This document shows, one piece after another, positions 58,648 through 64,000 of a DNA stretch of 64,000 nt. The translations under genes were made by a program, and so were the position numbers. Numbering within the stretch: the first letter of the stretch is position 1; each line of letters opens with the position of its first letter. Origin of the DNA: Poa pratensis. Taxonomy: Eukaryota; Streptophyta; Magnoliopsida; Poales; Poaceae. The stretch lies in contig CAMZMU010000040.1 in NCBI GenBank assembly GCA_947311845.1, forward strand, positions 56,066,330-56,130,329, read 5' to 3'. The notes below the pieces were generated by a model. The model was given only the letters and a program-made list of their open reading frames with translations. It was not told where the DNA came from and did not search any database.

Positions 58648-59868
58648 TGGTAAGCTTGGGCGTTTGGTATGTTCAGTTTGCTCGTTCCGGTTTATTCGAT
58701 CTTTGTGAATTTCGGTCATCTACGAATGCTACCCGTATTACATTCAGACTTTCTGGTCTTTCTTTATTCGGTCTTCGGTCTTTTCGGTCCAATCTTCGGA
58801 CATTGCCATATAGACCAAATAGAGAAAAATGGCATCACAAGTCAATGTTCATTTTAGGCAATTCACTTACAATGCACTAAAACTAAACAAGAATTTCACT
58901 TACCATCAATTTATATTGGCAGTAGCACATATAAAATATGGCAGCTCCTGATTGATGTTGCTTGTAAATTAGTTTAAGTCGTAGATAATAAGAAAATCAA
59001 TGGGGTGATGATGTTGATAGATTGCATGAAGAGATTCCATGCACGTGGCCGCATACACTTTTCGAAAATTTCTTGAGCATTTACATGTAGAAGAGCATGT
59101 ATTGTCGAATAGCCTTACATGACATTCATCGTTGAAAACAAATAGAAAGATGTAATAAAGGTGAAATCTTTATAAGAATTTTATTGTAATAAAGGCGTAT
59201 AAACCCATGAAATATGAAGTTTTATAGAAACATGGAAGGTTCAATTGATCACAATTGTCGAAAGGCTAAATTTAATTGACGTGATTTTTTATTTGATAAT
59301 TAAAATTGGTGACGTGAACAATTGGATGGATGAAAATTAGACGACGTGGATACGTTGCATGCAAGAAAATATTGACTTTAATGAGTATTAGTGGGATGAC
59401 ATGGATATTTGGTTGGCTAAGAGAATGAATGATGTGGATAGCTTACATGTTGAGATAGAAAAATAATTAATGCATGTTAGTGTAGTTTTACTTTATAAGA
59501 GGTATTGATTGATTGATAGATTGATTGATTGGCAGAAAATTTGCTTCATTAACTAAAACGGTTAAGGATGAAACTAATTGTGGTGTTCCACTTGCACATC
59601 AATCATACGACTAAAAAGGATGACCTGAACAATTGAATGGCAAAAAAATGGATGACGTGGATAATTTGTATGTAGAGATAAGAGTATTATTAATAAATAT
59701 TAGTGTAGATGATATAGTCAATTGGGCTGTTGAAAGAATGGAGGATGTGGATCGATTGCATATTGGGATTTTGCTTTATAAAAGGAGTCCGACTATGCAT
59801 ACGAAAGTTTCCGTCCGATCCATGTACGACACACCAGATCAACCGGTCGGACTTCCATCGTGTGCAAC
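58648..59868. other. unassigned AT-rich DNA with diverged repeats and a tetranucleotide run
   Basis: Strings such as GATGACGTGGATA, ATTAGTGTAG and TTTGCTTTATAAAAGGAG recur with variation between 59290 and 59800, suggesting diverged tandem units of about 130-190 bp. An (ATTG)n run lies at 59504-59531. No gene seen. Confidence 0.4.
59504..59531 (+). repeat. (ATTG)n microsatellite
   Basis: ATTGATTGATTGATAGATTG... about seven tetranucleotide units with one interruption. Confidence 0.9.
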
Positions 59869-60845
59869 CAGTGGCGGATCCAGGGGGGGCGAGCGGTGGC
59901 CTGGCCCCCGCCATGCTCCGGCCACCCCCAGCGACATCCAGCAGGGGCCATTAGTTATACGGTTGTATTACTGCTAATTTGGAGTACAAACCTAGTCCTA
60001 TTCGTGCCCAGCCGAGCGACTTTGTGGCCTGCTGATTTAATGGGCCAAGCCCAAAGCACATACATAGTAGCTTAGGCCTAGGGAAAACACAATCGATCGA
60101 TGGATTGATGTATCTGTACCGTTCAACATCGGACTTCCTGTACTAGCCGCACGACGGCACGATCTCATCTACATCGAGTTGTCTATCTCCGCCTGTGACG
60201 CGCCCCAGCCGCACTGGTTCCGGTTGAGCATCGCCGCCGCAGCAGTCAGGACACAGGCACACAGCCACACGGATTCAAGTGCGGTGATCAGCGCATCTAT
60301 TCCCGAGCCTATGCATCTCTCAGTTGTCGCCGACGATTGCAACCTGCCGCCGTTCCGCACGCGACTCGTTTGAACCTCCAAGGTATTATTGTATATGTAC
60401 ACACTTGCTATGTGCTAGCTTGATCGAATTTAGTCGTTGTTACTTGCTTGTTTAGTGGTTTAATTGGCTAGGCATAATAGTTTATTGATTATTTTCTATT
60501 AGTAGAGCTGCTTGTCGTGAAGAGAAAGACGCTGTTAATTAGTAATTTTTCAAACCAGTTGGTTCGACCTCCAACTCTATGGCAGAGAATACAAATCCAC
60601 CAGAGCGGAGAGCGATTATAGAGAATATGTACATAATGAGAGTAATTAGGAGTATTAATTACTAAACATGCCTTAATCTAACAGTAAAATAGATCAAATA
60701 GAATTTTGCTAGGAGCTCAGAATACCGGAAAAAGGAGAATATGCAAATTTCTGATCAATATATTAAGCCATATGTCAATTTTACGGTCAAAGTCTTGTTC
60801 GGCCCCCCTCTATGGTTAAATCCTGGATCCGCCCCTGTGTGCAAC
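59861..60845. mobile_element. hAT-superfamily element, 969 bp, perfect 8-bp duplication
   Basis: Element 59869-60837 starts CAGTGGCGGATCCAGG and ends CCTGGATCCGCCCCTG, inverted repeats differing at one base. TGTGCAAC occurs at 59861-59868 and 60838-60845. CAGTGGCGGA(T/G)CCAG ends with an 8-bp duplication are typical of a common plant hAT family. A GC-rich central part (about 60180-60375) may be the 5' leader of the lost transposase. No transposase motif, so non-autonomous. Confidence 0.93.
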
Positions 60846-61914
60846 ACTCCGTCGGATTTTGCATCGTTCAAAGATCAGACTATAATATGACGTACGTTGA
60901 GTAGTTTCGCTAGAAGAGATACTAAAGAATAAAATACCCAGCGTATTGCAATGAGATTTTCTTCAAAAACTCCATTATGTGAAGTGTATAGGACACTTAC
61001 AAATATGATTTTTAGGGCGGTTTGAAAATTGGGTACATGAGTACCCGTGTCCATTCACGTATTTTCGCTAAACAATACTCATTCATAATTTTTTATCAAA
61101 TATAGTATCCATACTATAGATCAAGATTGTTGGAATTTCTGCTAGCACTTCTATGGGGCATGAACTGCAAAATATTGCTGATCTGCTAGCAGTTCTACTA
61201 AGGCTTGTCAGTTGTGCATACACGTGATTAAAGACAACTTGACAAGTGATCCATTATGTCGTTTGTATGCCATTGTCAGCTTACCTCTAGATGATGGGGT
61301 ACCACAGCTATCGACACTTCAACAGAGTGGCTAGCACGACGGCATTGCAAGAGAGTCCATTACCTGGTCTCCTGCGGCTGTTGTTTGGCGTAGTTTTAAG
61401 TTTTCTAGCGCCAGGGAGACGCTAAATCAAGTCAAGGTTTGGTCAGGAATAGAGCAAAGAGAAGCTAGCCCAAGTGGACGAACATTTGTCCTGCATCTTA
61501 TGTACACTTGCACGAACAAATATTTTTAGCCTGGCCTGTAAAGTTCTCAAGCATTAGATCCAAGATCATGACAACTACAATGAAACAAGGTAACAACATA
61601 GGTACCGTGATCAAGCAAGCATGTAGTAAAATTGCAATCATCTTCAATAAAGCAGCAGAACCCACAAGTTACCATGACCAGGCAAATGTACATTACTCAG
61701 TGAAAAGGCAGCTGAGTTTTGATACGACACGATGCCGAACATAAAACCCCAAGTAAATCTTCTTTTTTCCCGACATGACACCAACCAACAAACCCAAGCT
61801 AATTATTCACTGCATATATCATGCGGTACGCCAAGCAGATGCAAGGCACACAGGTTACTCAACCAAACGAGGAGCAAACTTAGTCCCAGATGACCAAAAT
61901 AAGAACGTAGGGGC
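60846..61914. other. spacer downstream of profilin
   Basis: No gene or complete repeat recognised. The part near 61740-61914 should contain the profilin 3' UTR on the minus strand. Confidence 0.4.
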
Positions 61915-63844
61915 TTAGAAACCCTGCTCGACCAGGTAGTCGCCAAGCCTCTCCACGATCATGTTGCACTGGCCAGGAGTCATGGGCTCATCATAGATAC
62001 CAAAAATCAAGGCCATGCCGGTCTTCTTGATAGTAATGCCACCAGTGCCCTATAAGAAATATGGAAACGAGTAAGAACCAGCTGTTTCTTTTCTGTAAAA
62101 AGGAAATCAACTTTCCATACAAGAAAGAACTTAATACGGGTTTGTGCAGCTTACATGAAATGCATTACGCAGTAATGACAAACAACTTTTCCTTATGGTG
62201 AATATCAGCAAATAAGTATCACTAAACAATAGAGACTGGATACCAACTAATGACCATTTAGAAGCTGAACCACTAACAAACGAGAAGCATATTGTCATGT
62301 CAGTATCTGCAACTGCAATTTGCTCACATCTAAGAGCAAACACAATACTAGCACCGAAAAAGTGTGTTTACAAGCTACCATATATAAGGCTTCTATATGC
62401 TAGGGTGTCACAATTGCATCAAGTAGCATGAGTTATCTCAACCGTTTATAATGGATAATGTATGTGTCATCCATCCGCTGACACGTTTGCATTAAAGAGG
62501 TACAGCTATATCACTATGGTTTAAACTAGGGGGGCAGTCCCATCTTTACGTATTCATAAAACGATCAGTACAAGCAGCAGAAAATAATTCGTCTAGCTTG
62601 GCAAAAGTAACATGAGTGTTAAATAGAAGTCACAAATCGTTGATGGACAGTTACTTCCAAACTAAAATGTACCTTCTTTCCTCGGATGACAACTGTAGGT
62701 TCACCTTGGATGACCATGTATTTTGTGCTTCCAAGGAAAAGACCAGTTGGTGCAAGAGTTCCAGGTTCTTCGAAGTCTTTAATGATGCCACTAACCTCCT
62801 CAGGCTTGAGCTGCAGCATCCAGAAGCAGAAAACAAGGGAAAGCTCAGGTAGCGCAGGCAAAATAAAATATAACAGTCATACTAACCACATAATTCTGCT
62901 GAAACAGCAGGATAGCTATTGGCAGCACCATGCAACAACATGGAACGGCGTGATTAAACAACCCGTCAAAGTGAACCATAATGTTAGATAATTTCCTAAC
63001 ACCATATTTGGCCGGTTAGGTATTTAGAGGACATACAATATGATGAACACCTATGCAACACTAATAGCCAGATCACAGCCAAAAAGTACACACGATTCCA
63101 CAAATCAATGAACATCAGAGCATTTCTCATCCAAAAAAAAGCAAAATCCCCTTACACTGTAACGCCATCAACACTATGCCATTACGAAGCGCAGACTTTT
63201 TCAGCGCGATAACAAGATTTGGTGAATCTTTAGCAGTTACATGAAACCCAACACTAAACACTTGCGTCACAAGACTTGCTCAGTTCATGGCACTAACAAA
63301 ATTTCGCTGAACTAATCCGGTCGGAAGTTCAATAGGATCACACGGCCAGAGCGACGAATCTGCACCAGCGATTCCACCGTCTACACACCGTTCAACTCAC
63401 ATCAAACCTCCTGTGATTCACGGCGATATACACACCTCCCACCACACGAATCATAGAGGTAGCACACGCAACTACCCACGCGAGGCCCCAGTAGTTCTGA
63501 ACAAAAATAACGAACCCGCGGTGGAACCAGCCATGGGAACGTCGCCAGGCACCACCTCCTCGGAGGCTACGAGATCCGCTCTAGTGTCAGCGGAGATCCG
63601 GATCTCACCTCGCCCGATCCGAGCGCGCGGGGCAGATCGCGCACGGATCTAGAGCCGCAGGAGCGGGTCAACCAAAGGAAGGAGAAACAGAATAGACCGG
63701 CGGGCGGGGAGAAGGCCTGACCTGGGGAAAGTCGGGGGACTGCGCCCAGACGCTGCCGTCGAGGCCTGTGATGGCGGCGGCGGTGAGGTGATTGCCCTCC
63801 ATCTCGCACATCAGGTGGTCGTCGACGTACGACTGCCACGACAT
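61915..63844 (-). CDS. profilin
   Basis: Three exons on the minus strand: 63844-63722, 62810-62673 and 62049-61915 (stop TAA), GT-AG, phase 0, giving 41+46+44 = 131 aa, exactly the plant profilin length and exon pattern. Starts [20 protein letters not shown]; the central part has [20 protein letters not shown] and [14 protein letters not shown]; it ends [15 protein letters not shown]. Profilin binds G-actin, poly-proline proteins such as formins, and PIP2. The N-terminal W3/Y6 and the C-terminal helix form the poly-proline site. Plant profilins are also pan-allergens in pollen and food (family knowledge). No lesion seen. Intron 1 is 911 bp. Confidence 0.97.
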
Positions 63845-64000
63845 CTTGGATAGTCCTCCTCCTTCTCCGGCGGCGACTTCTCTCGGCGGCTGCGGCGGCT
63901 GCGGCTGCTGCTGCTTGAATCGTATGCGGTCTCGGCTGGCTGGCTGGGCTGGGCTGGGGTGGGGAATATATCGGTTGCGTCTGCGTGTGTGTGTCTGTGG
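63845..64000 (-). promoter_or_regulatory. profilin 5' UTR/promoter start (cut by window edge)
   Basis: On the transcript strand this is a GCCGC/CTCC-rich leader, usual for grass 5' UTRs, preceded by GATATATTCCCC near 63965-63975 (TATA-like) and a CA-repeat at the edge. The promoter lies mostly outside the window. Confidence 0.5.

Noticed and set aside
59300..59800. A CRISPR-like or satellite array
   Set aside because: Units are few, strongly diverged and uneven in spacing; at best degenerate tandem repeats.

Overview
The window is nuclear DNA of a grass, most likely Pooideae (wheat/barley/oat/ryegrass side). It holds an Au-type SINE, Stowaway, PIF/Harbinger and hAT elements, Helitrons, a Tat-lineage gypsy retrotransposon and long solo LTRs. 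Its intron-bearing genes have monocot-style GC-rich first exons. Organelle-derived fragments (mitochondrial nad4, plastid 23S rRNA) also mark it as a plant nuclear chromosome. There are no operons, and nothing resembles CRISPR or a bacterial defence locus.

Layout. 1-12020: a nearly complete Ty3/gypsy element of the Tat lineage on the minus strand (5' LTR at the right, 3' LTR at the left edge), with gag-pol on the minus strand and a separate intron-containing coiled-coil/PF04195-like gene on the plus strand. 12021-27000: a transposon graveyard with a chromovirus integrase scrap, a PIF/Harbinger element with TAA duplications, a LINE scrap, a Stowaway MITE split by a Helitron, a short LINE with a 17-bp duplication, a second Helitron and a 581-bp hAT-type MITE. 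27380-33480: two host genes, an uncharacterised six-exon gene (plus) and an EMB2745-like PPR gene (minus), with a GDSL-esterase scrap between them. 34251-38882: a 4.6-kb Helitron full of AT-rich tandem repeats, inserted in a decayed hAT transposase. 39635-51241: COQ3 (ubiquinone O-methyltransferase, nine exons, intact) and a double B-box zinc-finger gene (three exons, intact), both minus, separated by a nad4 NUMT and an Au SINE. 52568-58647: three solo LTRs nested inside one another, each with its own perfect 5-bp target duplication. 59861-60845: a hAT element with a perfect 8-bp duplication. 61915-63844: an intact three-exon profilin gene (minus).

Host-gene roles are independent: COQ3 acts in mitochondrial ubiquinone synthesis, the B-box protein is a light-signalling type nuclear regulator, profilin buffers actin monomers, and the PPR protein would be an organellar RNA-binding factor. 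They form a conserved grass gene island inside repeats rather than a pathway.

I did not find a new biological system. The most informative observations are: (i) the three-deep solo-LTR nest that creates a kilobase-scale inverted repeat; (ii) a very young gypsy element carrying an antisense multi-exon gene; (iii) three related Helitrons whose exact ends can be read, one splitting a MITE; (iv) most frame breaks in two otherwise clean host genes are one-base contractions of short homopolymers, which suggests consensus errors rather than gene death; and (v) organelle DNA lodged 170 bp upstream of COQ3 and inside a B-box intron.
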